A DNA stretch of 64,000 nt from Marchantia polymorpha subsp. ruderalis (Eukaryota > Streptophyta > Marchantiopsida > Marchantiales > Marchantiaceae): contig AP031353.1 in assembly GCA_037833965.1 (NCBI GenBank), positions 25,670,501 through 25,734,500 of the forward strand, given 5' to 3'. The position numbers were made by a program, and so were the translations under genes. The first letter of the stretch is position 1. Each line of letters opens with the position of its first letter. The notes under the pieces are model-generated. The model saw nothing but the letters and a program-made list of their open reading frames with translations, made no database searches and was not told where the DNA came from. Positions 1-12,690 of this stretch are shown here, in pieces.

Positions 1-1286
1 TTTGGTATAAATGTGAAATCTAGAAATATCTGTATGGTTGGCTGGACATCTCACATTCTAAACTTGTGGCTTTATGCACAATTGTTTATATTGTTTATCT
101 GTAAAGATATATATTCATTTTTTCAAAAAAGTTTAACCAATGTTTGTATTTATAATAAGTATATCACTGACTGAAGACTAAATATTATTGATTGCTTTAT
201 AGCCAACTATAAAGTAAAAAATAAATTAGTTATAATGACTTTGTACTTTGACGCATATTTGCAGCGTTGATACTTACACCACCAGCGTAAACGCTGCTCC
301 GATAAAACATTTATGATCTAGATTTCCCTGCTCTCATGGAAAACATGAGTAGTCCCTTGTACATCCTGTCAACTTGCCTGATCTCCTTCGTCTATGGTCA
401 CAGGGTAGGATGGTCTTGGGAGGTCACGGCTCCGTGCTGCTATCCTAAAAAAAAGATGCATATTTTCATTTAAAACTCTTGAAAAAACTGATTATTATGT
501 GTCTTGACAAATCGCAATATTGTAGATATAAATTAATTTCATACGATTGTTTCTTTATTATTTCCAATATATAATTTCAATCTATTCTTATGCTGCTCCA
601 AAACTTTTTGTTTTCACTCCGAATTTATATGATCATGATCTCTCCAAGTGTTTAATTGTTTCTAGATGAGATAAGCCGGCCTTTAAAAGCTTTTGCATCT
701 CTTGTGCATGTCCGAAAAAAGCCTTGCTTGATTGTTGTTGAAGCAAAACACAGCTTCTAAATGTTTCCTATTTTTTTTTTTAAAAAAGACCGTATGAATG
801 ACTATGTTAAAAATTTATTTACTCAAGTAGAAATTGCTAATGTACGGTACTGGAGTTGGCTGTGTTTTTTGTTTTTTGGAATATGTTAGACAAAATTCAC
901 ATATTATGTTCAATTCATGAGAACATGAAAATAAAAAATATTATTTGTAGAATATTGTTCATCATAAATATCACATCATTATTGTACATTTTCATCATTC
1001 AAATGGTTGATCAATGCGTAACGTGAAGTTTTTGTTATTTAAGATATAACAGTATACTTTTAAAACTTTATAAACATCCCATTTTTCATTTAAACATTTG
1101 AATGATTATAGAGCATTCTGTTCAAATAAAATCTTTTTCTTTTACATTTACTTGTAAGCTTTGAAAATATCAAACATTCAAATTGACTTAAAATATTTTC
1201 ATCAAAAATGTGTTTTTGAAATGAACATTCTTATATATTTTAGTCATTTTCTTCCTTTCTAAAATTAAATTTTGCTCGAGAATTTA
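1..1286. other. AT-rich spacer, no feature seen
   Basis: This is low-complexity AT-rich sequence with no long frame, tRNA or repeat that I can support. It may include the 3' flank of the pectin acetylesterase gene. Confidence 0.6.
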
Positions 1287-1342
1287 TTGTCGATCCCTCA
1301 GAAGCACTAATCTGCAACATGTAGTGCATAGCAGACTTACAC
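1287..1342 (+). repeat. 56-bp dispersed repeat, copy 1
   Basis: This is almost identical to 7595-7650 (2 mismatches seen), starting TTGTCGATCCCTC and ending CAGACTTACAC. The flanks differ. It lies about 330 bp beyond the stop codon of the pectin acetylesterase gene. Confidence 0.85.
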
Positions 1343-1674
1343 AGACAATTTTGAAATGAAATCAATCATATTTGTTATCAATGTCAGAGTATATCATGTT
1401 TGGTTTCATGTGTATGCTTCCCATTGCTACTAGTGGCAACTGGATCTCTGGTTTCTTAAGTCTACTTCCACGTTGTCTCCTGAATGCTAACAACTGTACT
1501 GTCTATTATCCAATCCTGAAGTAGTTATTGCATCGTAAAGGGGAACGTTTAGTTTCCATGACTGAGCTTATACCTGTCTGTTTCTACTTGCTTATCTTGT
1601 CGCCCACTTCCTGATAACTTGCGTTCCAGTTTATTTGGCAAAAACCATGTGCATTGAAACTACGATAGACCAGC

Positions 1675-4600
1675 TCAGTCCTGAGTAACCACTAAATGTT
1701 CGGCAAAGTCTGTTTCTTCAGAGTGTGTTGTCCTTCCTGAGCATGTCGGATTTGACGGATACGGTCCGTCGACTAGCACGAAGTCATTCACATTTCTCGC
1801 ATTGTACCAGTCTCCTACGCTCTGCGCAATTGTCTGACCACACATGAGCAAAGTCATATTAGTGCTTTTCTACGATGGTTAGCTGATATGTAAGTAGCGA
1901 CAGGGTAGGAAGGTGATTCTATACCTTTCCATTGATCAAGAAGGTTTGATGGCCGTTCCATCTAGCAGTGTCTGTTGCCATGCAATGAGCATAGCAGGAT
2001 ATCACGAATTCTCCACGCACAGCAGAATCTGCAGCTTCCAAAGCCCTGACCATTCTGATTCTGAATTCTGTGAAAAAAAGTGTATGGTTAGTACATGGCA
2101 CAAGGATTTCTTCGGTCACAAGCATAGGGTGCAAATGAAACGGCAATGTACACATTTTTAATTTACCTTCAAGCACTCCAAGCTGCTTGGAGGAGCAACT
2201 TCCAAGGTCTTGTGTGCATCTCGTCCATGTGCCCGTAGGATCTGCCGACTTCGGAGCGACGAGGTTTCCAATCTGTTATCCGTCCACTCACAATGCTCAA
2301 TTAGATCACGACCGACCCACCATAACCAGCAGGTTGTGAAGTCACCTGACGACTATACATGGACATGTGGAACTATTGTGTACTGAAGTTCATGAAGTTT
2401 CAATGACATTTTATTCCGGTGCTGTACCTGATAGATATCCAGGTCTGATTGAAGTATATATAATGGCGTGTTGACGTATGGTAAAGCGTTTTGAGCAAAA
2501 AAGCAGTCCCATGCCTGGCATCAGGACACAAGCCGACGCCAGCTTAATCAGATATTGATGCACGCGGATACAAGTGTCATACTGAAATATTAGATGAGAT
2601 TTCCAACACCCCAAGATGAGAAACTTCACTTACCGAAGATGCTGGTCTCGAGGATGTGCAACGTTTATCCAAGGCAGGCATTACGTTCTGCAGTCGATAA
2701 ATGAAAGAGGGACAGATTTGGAGTGAGTGATGAGGAAAGGCAAATCTCAATGACTGTGTACCACAAGTAAGTTGCTTAATGGGAAGTCATAGCTGCACAC
2801 GGCGAAGAGCATGGAGGAGAGCGTAGACGTACATGTGTGAGGGCAACGCCACGGAAAAGCTCGAGCGATGTGAGACCGCCGCTGACATCTGGACTGCGGT
2901 AGATAACAAGAGTGCAATCTTAGGGCCTATAGTCATGAGAAAATCTTGCAATCAGGGCAGACCCCAAGAGACTGCACTAAAATAATCTGCTACGGGACCA
3001 TTCACACAAACCAAGGCCAACAGCGGGCCTGGAGGCTGGACAGACAATGCCTTGAGCTGAATTTGGCTCATGACATCGTCCCACGGTTGTAGAATGTGGT
3101 TAATACAAAGTGATGCAAAGCATGCTTCAGGAACGTAGGACCCGGAACTGGACCTGGAGATAGTGTGATTGCGGACATTGCAGTGAGTGGTTGACAACTT
3201 ACGTGTCTAGAAAGAAGCCGGCATCTGCCATACACTTGACGACGGAATTTCCAGGGAAAAGAGCTTTGAAGGAATCGCAATGAAGAATCGCTGTTAGACC
3301 CCCGGCTGAGCATCCTATGAGTAGAGCCTGGATCAAACAGAACGCACCGGGTCACACACATGGTACTTTGTTGCATTTAGCCCAAACCTGCTGTCTTGCT
3401 CCCCTTCACACCGGTCCTATGAATAGTCTTTACAGTCCTACATTTAAAATAAAACTGCACAATCGTCCGAATATAAGCATGCTCATGAAGTAGATACTTC
3501 AGTCTCCACGTTCAGGCGAATGCCTTTCTCTCTTTTGCCAGCAACGTCAGTATGGCAAGCGATGTTCATCTTCAGATCTGTATGTTTGTCGAATACAAGA
3601 GGATTACGAAACCCAAGAGAAGAGGTGAGAGACAGTTGTGCCCCACCACTTCGCATATTTTCGAGCACGTCGGTCACAAATACCTTTTCAGCTTTAGCCA
3701 TGCCGATGTCCATCAGGTCTTCCATTATCGCGTCCCAAACTCTCTGGCCTCTTAAGTAGATGGTTAAATTCTACAAAGTCCCAATGGCAAACTGCGTCAG
3801 CTCTGCACAGGATTCGTAGATTTTGCAGGAATGGGAACAGCTATATTATAAGAAGAAATGTGCACTGTCAGACTCCAAGGCGTTGAAAAAACAACATCAG
3901 ACATGTTTAAGTTCAAGGCATTTACTGGGTCCGTTGAAACACAGACATGCAGACATCTTCTCTACTGAGTCTGTGTAGTCATGGTACCTTGGAGACTACA
4001 ACAGGCTCGTCTCTATCACCAACAAACGAAGATCCATCGCAGTATCTTATCCATGCGATATTCCAGTTGTAGAAGTCTGCAATCGGGACAACGGGACTCT
4101 TCAGGAAAGGCGTTTTAAACTATGTAAAGGAAGCGAAATTAAGAAACTTTCTTCATCGTTGTAGATTACTTATGCTAAGCATCACTGCTAAGCAAGTTCT
4201 TAGCTTTTAGTGAGTGATGAGTTTTCTCAATACTTGAGTTTGTTTCTAAAGTAGAGGTAGTATTTCAGACGAAGAGCATGGAATCAAACTCGTCCAACAT
4301 CAGACCTCGGAAACTTCGATTCCAGCACTAGACTTCAACAGTTTGTATCGATAAACTCACCGGGATTCACGCCAGCGTTGTGACTGAGGATGCCCGTGTT
4401 CGGTAGGATTTCTCTCGGCGGGGAATGGTTAGTCGACCCGAGGTACGTGTTGGCTCGGTTGGCACATTCATTGATACTTCTGCACCATCCACCTCCCTGT
4501 AAACAGAAAGGTTAAAACAAAGCTAGAACCTGGTTTATAGAGGTAAGAGGAAAACCAAGAGGTTTTTCTGTGTTCCTGGTGCGTTGACAGCAAAGATAAT

Positions 4601-4960
4601 CTAATATCTATACCTCGACGTAAATCATCCAGTTTTGAACTCCGCCGCCGAATCCAGGAGAAAAATAGTACCCCGGTGCAGATCCATCTATGCAAACTGT
4701 CAATTCATAGAGAGAATTCACAAGTTATCAAAATATTAGATCAGAATGCCCGTGTTTGATCAGTCAAACAGCAGCTACAAATCAATCGCAACGAACGAAA
4801 GAAAGAGTAACTGAAGTGCAGCTTTACCTGCTCCTTTCTCCTTTGCATTGGTAAGTAAACGTAGCCCCGAGTACTGACTCTGGGCTACGTCGTCCACAAA
4901 AATTGCAGCCACAGCGATAACAAACAGCAACTGTACACTCCCATGACGAAAACTGTTCAT
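1675..4960 (-). CDS. Pectin acetylesterase (PAE/Notum family), 12 exons, 420 aa
   Basis: This is a complete gene for a secreted carbohydrate esterase that removes acetyl groups from cell-wall pectin or xylan (CE13/PAE family). I placed exons by GT-AG borders and unbroken phase: 4828-4960, 4614-4696, 4361-4496, 3988-4076, 3684-3770, 3203-3327, 2833-2893, 2634-2687, 2428-2514, 2167-2272, 1925-2067, 1675-1833. Residues 1-28 are a hydrophobic signal peptide. Family motifs follow in order: [42 protein letters not shown], the nucleophile motif GCSAGG, LHCD, DVSGG, the SDLD acid and SCYAHC (catalytic His), then VGDWYNARN near the C-terminus. Length matches plant PAEs (about 390-420 aa). No stop or frameshift was found, so it looks functional. 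The substrate cannot be told from sequence. Confidence 0.93.
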
Positions 4961-5050
4961 TGCTACCCTAGTATCTGACGAGTATCTCCTTCAGCCACCC
5001 ACGTACTTCAGCCACCAACGTACAAATGCTTCTGTGTTAGACCAGAATCC

Positions 5051-5058
5051 ATTATATA
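5051..5058 (-). promoter_or_regulatory. Possible TATA box of the pectin acetylesterase gene
   Basis: TATATAAT on the minus strand lies about 90 nt upstream of the ATG at 4960, a plausible spacing for a short 5' UTR. In AT-rich DNA such a match can be chance. Confidence 0.4.
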
Positions 5059-5106
5059 CACACAGATCGGGTAGCGGCGACTAGAGTATGTACAAAGAGT
5101 TTACAA

Positions 5107-5168
5107 AAATAGCCTACCGCTCCCTAGTCCCTGGCATGCGCCCCGGACGAGGGAGCGGTAGGCTATTT
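5107..5168. repeat. Perfect 19-bp inverted repeat with 24-nt loop
   Basis: Bases 5107-5125 (AAATAGCCTACCGCTCCCT) are the exact reverse complement of 5150-5168. The hairpin lies about 150 bp upstream of the pectin acetylesterase start, at the edge of a GC-rich block. It could be a small foldback element, a structured RNA or a regulatory cruciform. Nothing else identifies it. Confidence 0.75.
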
Positions 5169-5800
5169 GCGGTATTCATCGGAAAACTAGCGGGCGACGG
5201 CCCCATTCCTGGGCTCGCAGCAGAAACTTCTGCTGGAATGTCCACGTCCACGTCGCCCCTCCCAGACGGATCTGCGCAGGCCGACGCCGAGATCGCAACG
5301 ATGGAGGCCTTAGGAGAGCCTCGGCGCCACACGCGATATTTACCAGAAACAGCAGCAGCACCGATGGAGGCCTTCGGAGAGCATCGGCGCCACACGCGAC
5401 ATTCACCAGAAATAGCAGCAGCACCGTGAGACCCGAGCGCTGCAATCGGCCAATGGGCAGGGCGAGCTCCGTCTGCGCCATCGCTCGCTCGTCCTCGAAG
5501 CACGTTGAAGCTGTCGAAGCTGTCGACGCGGTCCTCGAGACCCCAAGCTATAGTCGAGGAACTGACCCCGGACACTGATTCTGTCCAACGGTGGCGGAAG
5601 GAAAGACAAGAAAATATTCTCCCTGAATCCCTGCCGGTCGGCCGGTCGGTCGATGGACGTTGCGCTCCTCGTTGACACGTGAGCGTTTGACGGTGTTCGC
5701 ACGGTAAGCCTTCTCTTCTACATTCCTTCCTGTGCCGTACCGACAGGCAGATGTAATTTTTGGGGCCATCCATTTCTCCCTTGGAATTTTGCTCTCTCAT
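5169..5800 (-). other. GC-rich block with open frames on both strands, function unknown
   Basis: This stretch is clearly GC-richer than its surroundings. An open frame of 228 codons runs on the minus strand (5114-5800) and shorter ones run on the plus strand. The predicted proteins are Arg/Ser/Ala-rich and match no family I know. The minus frame passes through both a hairpin and a tandem duplication, so high GC alone may keep it open. It could be a CpG-rich upstream region, an old transposon piece or an orphan gene. I do not claim it is coding. Confidence 0.25.
5300..5425. repeat. Two-unit 63-bp tandem duplication
   Basis: Units 5300-5362 and 5363-5425 both begin GATGGAGGCCTT and differ at a handful of positions. 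The unit length is a multiple of three, so any overlapping frame stays open. Confidence 0.85.
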
Positions 5801-7594
5801 GATTCTCTTTCTCGGTCTCCTCGTTGAATTGCGAGTGTTGGATGGTCTGAGGATACGTACTCATCATTGTCATGGGCTCGATCGTTAGGATTAACATCCC
5901 ATCTCACGATTCCTGTTAGTTAAATGTCCGGATTTCGAGGTTGCAGAAAGATTAGAGAGTTTGTGTATCTTGGATTTCCAACTTGTAGATAGATATCACA
6001 TAAGATATTTTCTCATCAGCTAGCAATGAGGTTCTTACTTGCTTGTTGTGATTAACCGTATTTTCATCTTACATGTAAGTATAAATTTTCTCTGGATGCA
6101 ATACACGTTCACATGACTCTACGTTTTTCGGAATGCTTGAGATGATACCAGAGTGTGTATGTTTTACATGGAGTGGACATGGATATGGATATGCGTTGCA
6201 GTCTAACGTTAAACGTTAAAACAAGCATGGTTGGAAAATACCAACCATGGTTCTCAACATGTAGCCATGATTGGGATAATTTACACACAATTTACAACAA
6301 TATTCTACAGTCATATACATATTGGCTGTATTGGTCCATTCTTATTTCACATGCCATCTCGTAAGTACGCGGATTTGGAGAGAGAAAATATCATTATACA
6401 ATTTAGAAGTATACGGTTTTATGAATTCATATTTTGGGAATTTGAAAAACAAAGTAATACGCTATCATACTAAATCTTAGATAATTTGTTCCTCCAGTTT
6501 AGTATGTAGTGTATTCAAAATAAGCAGATCCATTGTTTTACACAGAGCATCAGCTAGTGCATCTTTATATTTTATCAATATCTCACAACATCTGAGATCA
6601 TTCACTGATTAAGGTTAAGTGATCTAGAAACAAAATAAACATTTGTCCGTCATATAACATCATATCTATCCTTTGTATAATACTACTTAGTGTTAGCACA
6701 TGAAGTGATATTTTAGATAATCCACTGAATAAAAAATGATGGAAAAAAATTGCATAATTGTTTTTCTCTTTCACAGAAAAGATTAAGTTTACAGGCTATG
6801 TTTTTTGGCTTGTGATGAAACATACAGATTTGCACTTGGTGATATATTCATTTGAATGAACAGAATGCTCATTATTAGGTGTGCAATAATTTAATACTAA
6901 TTTTTTTAATTTTAGCAATTTCTTTAATTTACATGCAAAGATCATGAGACTTTATTAGTTTACGTTAAATTAATTTCATATATCCATCTACATCAGATTG
7001 GCTAAATTTTGATGCGAAAAAATTTTAGAATAATATTGAAAAGCATCTATAAAGTTAAAATTTTTAAAAGATTTTTTTGAAATCTCACTGTTCAGTAAAT
7101 AATATATTTAAAATTTTTCATTCTCACTAAGCATTGATTTTCATGAAAGGTAATGGTTTCGCTGATCTCAATAAGAATACAATTGGTAAAGAATTTTCAA
7201 CTTCGATGGTTTCCTTCAAAGTGTGAAATCTAGTGCTTCAGTAACAAAAATGTGTTGAAGTTTTACATCTTATGTTTCCGATTAGATACTAGTTGATACA
7301 TATGTTATTAGCTTGTAAACCACATTTAACAAGGCTTAAATGATTTTTTTGAGTAAGCTTAACAATCAAGATGTTGAGGTGTAGCACATGTTTTTAGTAA
7401 ATTATTAACTCATCAATATAACTTTGAATAAATCTATTTTATCAAAAAATGGATTTTGTGATCTTTAAACATTAGAAAAGTTCCAAATTTTTATGTTGTG
7501 CTACTGAATATTACATTAATGGAGGATGTAATGATATTGAATATATCATGTGATATCAATTATATATAATGTGATATCATTTTATACAGTATAT
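5801..7594. other. AT-rich spacer, no feature seen
   Basis: All reading frames are short and of random composition. No structural RNA or transposon end was recognised. Confidence 0.6.
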
Positions 7595-7650
7595 TTGTCG
7601 ATCCCTCTAAAGCACTAATCTGCAACATGTAGTGCATAGCAGACTTACAC
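7595..7650 (+). repeat. 56-bp dispersed repeat, copy 2
   Basis: This is the second copy of the segment at 1287-1342. Directly after it, base composition becomes more balanced and gene-like scraps begin (7650-8250). The repeat may mark the edge of a shared gene-end or transposed segment. Confidence 0.85.
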
Positions 7651-7742
7651 TGACGTGAAGTGGGGCGATACAATCCAGACCTTGTGCCGTGAACTTTGTA
7701 ATTTGCAACTCTGAGATTTCTCGGATTGACCCAGCGCTGAGC

Positions 7743-8170
7743 CTAATTAGACACATGGCTCACAACATGGTCGAGAACGTCTAGACTGATCTGCCACTGT
7801 ACAAGAGAAGACTTAGACACTGATCGTTGGACTTGAATGAAATAGCAGGTATTCATTGTGGTTGCCAAGATCGCGAACGCGATGGAATTTTGAGGGTTTA
7901 TTTCAAAAGCTTCCTTGTATTGTGCGGTCGCGAGCATTCTCATGCAATTGATTCTTTAGTTTTGAAAATCCTAAAGCCTGGCTGGTATCCACAGCATTGA
8001 GCATGGTCAAGATTAAGGTCTGATGAGTAGAGACTGAGTCTGTCACGATTGACACTTGCTCGTTGTAATAATCGTCCTCCTTCAAATTTCAATAAAAATT
8101 CCGAAACGTTCAGTCTAGAGATCCATGAAGACCGAAATGTGCCCCGGTTATCTATCTGCATCGTGCACAT
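7743..8170 (-). pseudogene. Possible TPR-like gene fragment
   Basis: The minus-strand frame at 7743-7943 contains AQYKEAFEINPQNSIAFAIL, which resembles one tetratricopeptide helix pair (small residue, then A, then P-x-x-S-A spacing). Frames at 7903-8170 in other phases give additional non-random peptides. No single frame links them and I find no convincing splice chain. This is best read as a decayed exon or a mis-phased set of exons of an unknown gene. Confidence 0.3.
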
Positions 8171-8796
8171 GAACAGCGGAATCGATTTCTCTGCTCGTGC
8201 TTCAAAAGATATTTGGTAAGTTCTTGGCTCATGTCAGATACTTCTTTGAACCAAAATAGGGGAAAGAGGAATTCTCTATCTGTAAATACAAATGACTATG
8301 TGCCTTCTAATTTCGTTGAAAATAGTTGAAGGTTTTAGGTGGTCCTCGAGAATGAAAATGAAGCCTCAAATTCACGGGATTCGGCAGCGAGGAAAGATCT
8401 TCTTTCTCCCTTTGTTTTTTGACCAGAAGTCATGCCCGTATAACCGTTTTGACTCTAATTGGTTCTCGTTTTTTGAAAAAGTGTGAAAAATATAATTTTA
8501 ATATAGAACTTTATTTATAACATTGAAACTTGCTATATTAAGGGCTTTGAAACTTACTGACAACAAAAAAATATCATTCCATCAAGATGATTTTATTTCA
8601 ATTGAATATTATTTTTTTGACATAAAAATCAAAAATTAAATATTGAGAGGAATGATATTATTGATATTTATTTCTTCCCATAATATAAAACTGAAGTCAT
8701 CATTTATTTTTTATCTTCTGTATATGTAGTAGGTAAAAATTTACGCCTAGTTTTGACTATTTGATAATCTCGTTCCTTCAAAACATAAAATCTATT

Positions 8797-9325
8797 GTTG
8801 TTCTTAAAAAACACAATGTTACGATACGGAAGCCAAACGGGGCTTCATCATATGCCCAAGGCACTCTAGTACGGGCCGAGATGCAGAACATTGTGATGAC
8901 AACAGGTGATGCTAAAGCTTGGCACAAATACTGCGATACTTCCAAAAGAAAAAAACTAATGCCCTCTGTAATTGTGCAGTCATGAACAGAAAACGTAAGT
9001 AAAATCTGCAGAAGTAGTCAAATGAATATACTGGAAAAGCTGGAATAAATGATGGCGGGCTAGGTGTGCACGAAGTTATACAGTTCAATCGTCGGCTGTT
9101 ATGGTCGAGCTACAGAAATGTGAATTAGATCCGAATGGAGTACACATTGCATTGAAACTAGTGCAGGATAGGAATGCTGGAATGGAAATTTATTATGAAT
9201 AGATCACGGCATCAATGTACACAGAGTTTCATACTGCAATTGAGATTTAAGCTGAGGAGAAAATGGAAGTGGGTGTTTGGAAGTCACCAGTGGCAATATC
9301 AAACCGCAAGCTTCAACAGGTAAGC
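8797..9325 (+). pseudogene. Gene remnant with in-frame stops, family unknown
   Basis: The plus frame near 8820-8985 reads as balanced protein (for example ASSYAQGTLVRAEMQNIV). The frame starting at 9100 reads MVELQKCELDPNGVHIALKL and continues to about 9318, broken only by TAG and TAA at positions where Gln (CAG, CAA) would fit. A GTAAGC that could be a splice donor follows at 9320. Codon use and composition differ from the AT-rich surroundings. I do not recognise the protein. Confidence 0.3.
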
Positions 9326-9329
9326 AGAA

Positions 9330-11555
9330 CGCGTATAAGGTGTCCGTAAAATTTATGTGAACGTTCAGGTCTCTTAGCTTTTGAAGTAGATGTAAATACG
9401 GGAATATGAAAATAATTCTTTTATTCTTCTTTCATGAGGATCTTCCAAAAGTTCTTGTAAGAAAAATCCTTCACTTTATGTGGCAGATGTTCTAAATTTC
9501 AATACACCAGTCACATTCAGTGAAATTCTTAATGTTGATAGAAATATCACTTCATTGAATACAGAGTGAAATTTCATTTTTTCATAGCCGAGTGGTGGAA
9601 TAGAGTATGATGCTGAAAATCGGCTGCCAAGCTGACCATGATTCATACTAGTTTATCCTAGTGTTGACCACGTCAAAATAGGAAAGCATTGTAACTCAAT
9701 TTCCGTCAAGGAGAGTAACTCTGAAATGGATACGACAGCATCTGCCTTGCTTGCTTCGGCAATTCCATGCCTGAGGCTGGTCTCTTGGGAACAAAATATT
9801 GTATCAAAATTCCATCCTTATAATACAGATCTGAGTTCACCTTGAACCATGTATTATTCACCGCTGGACCAATTTATAACTAGGAATAAATCATCATCAT
9901 TATAACATCATTGTACTACACAATTAACATTAAAACAATCTGAAGATTTATGTTCGTGATGCATTGTAAATGAATTCTCCAAAACACCCATAACAACAAT
10001 TCCAAATCAATAATTATACAGGTGCAACGTTCCCAGAAAAAGTGTGCCCGTGTGTCTGATTCCCCTCTCCTTCCTAGGAGCGCATCAATTTGGATGACCA
10101 AAATAGTTCTACGGTACAATGTTCGCTAATTCCTTTGATTAGAAACCAATGTAATCTGCAAGTAAATGTTCATCTCATAGTTTACAAGAATATGTAAGAC
10201 AGATATACTCGTACAAAAAATATTTTAATACTAACATTAAATATATGTACATAATTGTGAATAATTAATGGAATATATCCATATTTATGAAAAAAAAGGT
10301 TGCTCAACTTTCAAAAAACTTGAGAAGGGAATTTAATAGATTTAGGTAGCCGAATACACTAGACAAAAATATCAAGTAAATTGTGCTCTTTTTCAAGATC
10401 TTTTTAAATGATTTGTATTGAATACGCCATCATGATCTGAAGAGATGAGCAGGCTGCAAAAATATGCAATTTCATAACTCATCTAAATGTCTTTTTATCT
10501 CCTGTGAAATTCATCTTAATATGCATGTCATCATTCTAGTGAATTGCTGAAAGATTTTGATAAAAAAAAAATATTTCATGATTTGAAAAGTTGAGCATGC
10601 TGCCAAATTATGCAGTATGTCTAAATGTTTAAGTGATAATGGATGCATGTATAGTGAAAAATATACTTCTTTCTATATATCTCTTATTATGCCAAGATGC
10701 TCAATAGCAGTCATTTTTTAACAGTCATATTTTAGTTAACCTAAAGATAAACTCAATTCTCCCTAAGTATAGAATCTGAAAACTTATACACATCAATACA
10801 AGTACACCTACATTTTACTGAATAGCCTCTCATTTAAATTTTTTTAGTTACTAAGGTTGATCTGTTGCAGTCATCATTCTAATTCTATTTTGCATCTTGT
10901 TTCTTATTGAAGTATATTTTGACCAGAATTTATTTGTTGTTTACCATCATGCTCTTGGGATTGAATTTATAATTAATTTTGTCTTTACTGTATAGTTAGG
11001 ACCTTATTATGACAGTATAGTTATGTTTATCATCTTCAGTTCACTTCATTATTATGTTTTACAAAATGATGAGATGTTCAACGATGTTCAAATAGGATTG
11101 GCCACTGTTCTTTTTTGTAGAAGAGTGACCAATTCTATTGAATTTTTTCACTTATTGATTACTTCACGTACATATAAAAATATAAATTAAGATACACTGA
11201 AATAAAAATATTTTCTCAACATGTGATATATTATACTGGATCTACTGTTTTTTTTTGAAGTATATATATGTATCAAAATTATAAATCAAACTTCTAAAAT
11301 GTGTTTGTTCTCATAGTCATATGACATGCATAAGAAAAAAATATGATTGAAATCAATTAAAATTTTTTATGCAAAGAGTTTGCAATTTACGTGATAATGT
11401 TTAAGTGGAACACTCAAAACAAATCTCTAATGCATAATTAAGCTATAGATATTTAACACCAAAAATTACATCAGTGATAAGATTAAAATAATATCTAAGA
11501 CTAAAGAATTTCAATTATAGACTTGAGATAGTTAAATAAAATAAATATATATATT
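9330..11555. other. AT-rich spacer, no feature seen
   Basis: This is AT-rich sequence with scattered homopolymers. No gene, RNA or transposon terminus could be supported. Confidence 0.55.
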
Positions 11556-11720
11556 TGTAGCTAATTGAGGAGTCGAACCTCAAATATCATCCGCCTTAGC
11601 TGACTACAAAAAATTAACAAAATAGTTATCCCAAAAGAGGAGTGAAACTATTATAAACAATCTACAGATTCCAAAAATATGAAAAATAATCAAAATGTTT
11701 TTAGAAAAATTGTACCTAGA
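11556..11720 (+). repeat. About 165-bp direct duplication, copy 1, with tRNA-like T-arm
   Basis: It begins TGTAGCTAATTGAGGAGT and runs through CAGATT..AAAATATGAAAAAT. The second copy is at 11882-12045. On the minus strand both copies contain a T-arm-like hairpin, with stem TGAGG/CCTCA (TGAGG/CCTCA or one substitution) around the loop TTCGACT or TTCAACT. The D-arm and anticodon arm are not recognisable, so this is at most a tRNA relic. Confidence 0.6.
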
Positions 11721-11881
11721 TCAACGATGAATTGAATGAGAAATTTTTCTATGATGCTGATCATATATTGCTCTATTGAACTATGAATCATACTAGTACA
11801 TACCATTGAGGACTTCGATTAAGATAGCTAATTTACTCAAATTTTGGACTTGAAAGATTTACATGAAAAACTTACATAACA

Positions 11882-12045
11882 TATGTAGCTAATTGAGGAG
11901 TTGAACCTCAAATATGATCCGCCTTAGCTGCCTAAAAAAACTAACAAAAAAGTTGATCTTAAAGAGAAGTGAAACTATTAGAAATAATTTACAGATTCAA
12001 AAAATATGAAAAATGATCCAAATGTACTAGAAAAATTATATAAAA
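11882..12045 (+). repeat. About 165-bp direct duplication, copy 2
   Basis: This copy is diverged from 11556-11720 by substitutions and small indels. The copies are about 325 bp apart. It could be part of an old LTR or a segmental duplication. Confidence 0.6.
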
Positions 12046-12567
12046 CAAAACTGTACAAAATTATGATTCCAGAGTATAAACAAGTCCAAAAGTTTGTAAC
12101 AGCAACAAAAACTAGACTTTCAGAAAAAAGAGCAAACTTTAAGATCACATTAAAAATATAACACATATTTACAATGACCAACATGTTTATAGACATACTT
12201 CTATAGTAAAAGTATGTACATCATTGAAATTCCAAGTCAATAACGAGTCCAAATTAATGTAATGACAACAAGAGCAAATCCTAGTGAAGCTAGGCATAAA
12301 AGCTCAACACTATTATGTGTCATATAGTTTTTCAAAACAAAATAATCAACTAAGCTTGTGAATATTAACATAGTCATAAACAAGTCATAATTATGCAAAT
12401 AAATTCTAACAAGATGTGCAATCAACATAAAAAACAACATATATAACAAGCTATAAAACAAAGCCATGACTGTAAACAATAAACAAAATTTGGTTAGAGA
12501 ATATTTCAAATTCAAAAAGATGCCAAGTAGAATAATTTCAATGCATGCAGCAAAGAAGTATTACAAT

Positions 12568-12595
12568 ACCCTCTCATAAAAATATATGAGAGGGT
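12568..12595. repeat. Perfect 11-bp hairpin
   Basis: ACCCTCTCATA (12568-12578) pairs with TATGAGAGGGT (12585-12595) across a 6-nt loop. It lies about 95 bp before the 43-bp minisatellite. Confidence 0.7.
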
Positions 12596-12690
12596 TTGTG
12601 ACGAAATTTGAAATCTATATATATGTATTGAGCATAGGATTTCAGATGCTACAATTATGGGTTTATAGAAATAGTCTCATCATTTTGAAA

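Noticed and set aside
2952..3376. Long minus-strand frames between pectin acetylesterase exons 6 and 7
   Set aside because: They are mostly intron sequence read through. The GT-AG chain from 3203 to 2893 gives the family motif DVSGG in phase, and the other frames do not.
11560..11610. Functional tRNA gene
   Set aside because: Only a T-arm-like hairpin is recognisable; the D-arm, anticodon arm and acceptor pairing are not.
11978..12515. Minus-strand frames rich in Leu/Phe/Ile resembling membrane proteins
   Set aside because: Hydrophobic composition is expected from AT-rich DNA. There is no start context, family motif or conservation.
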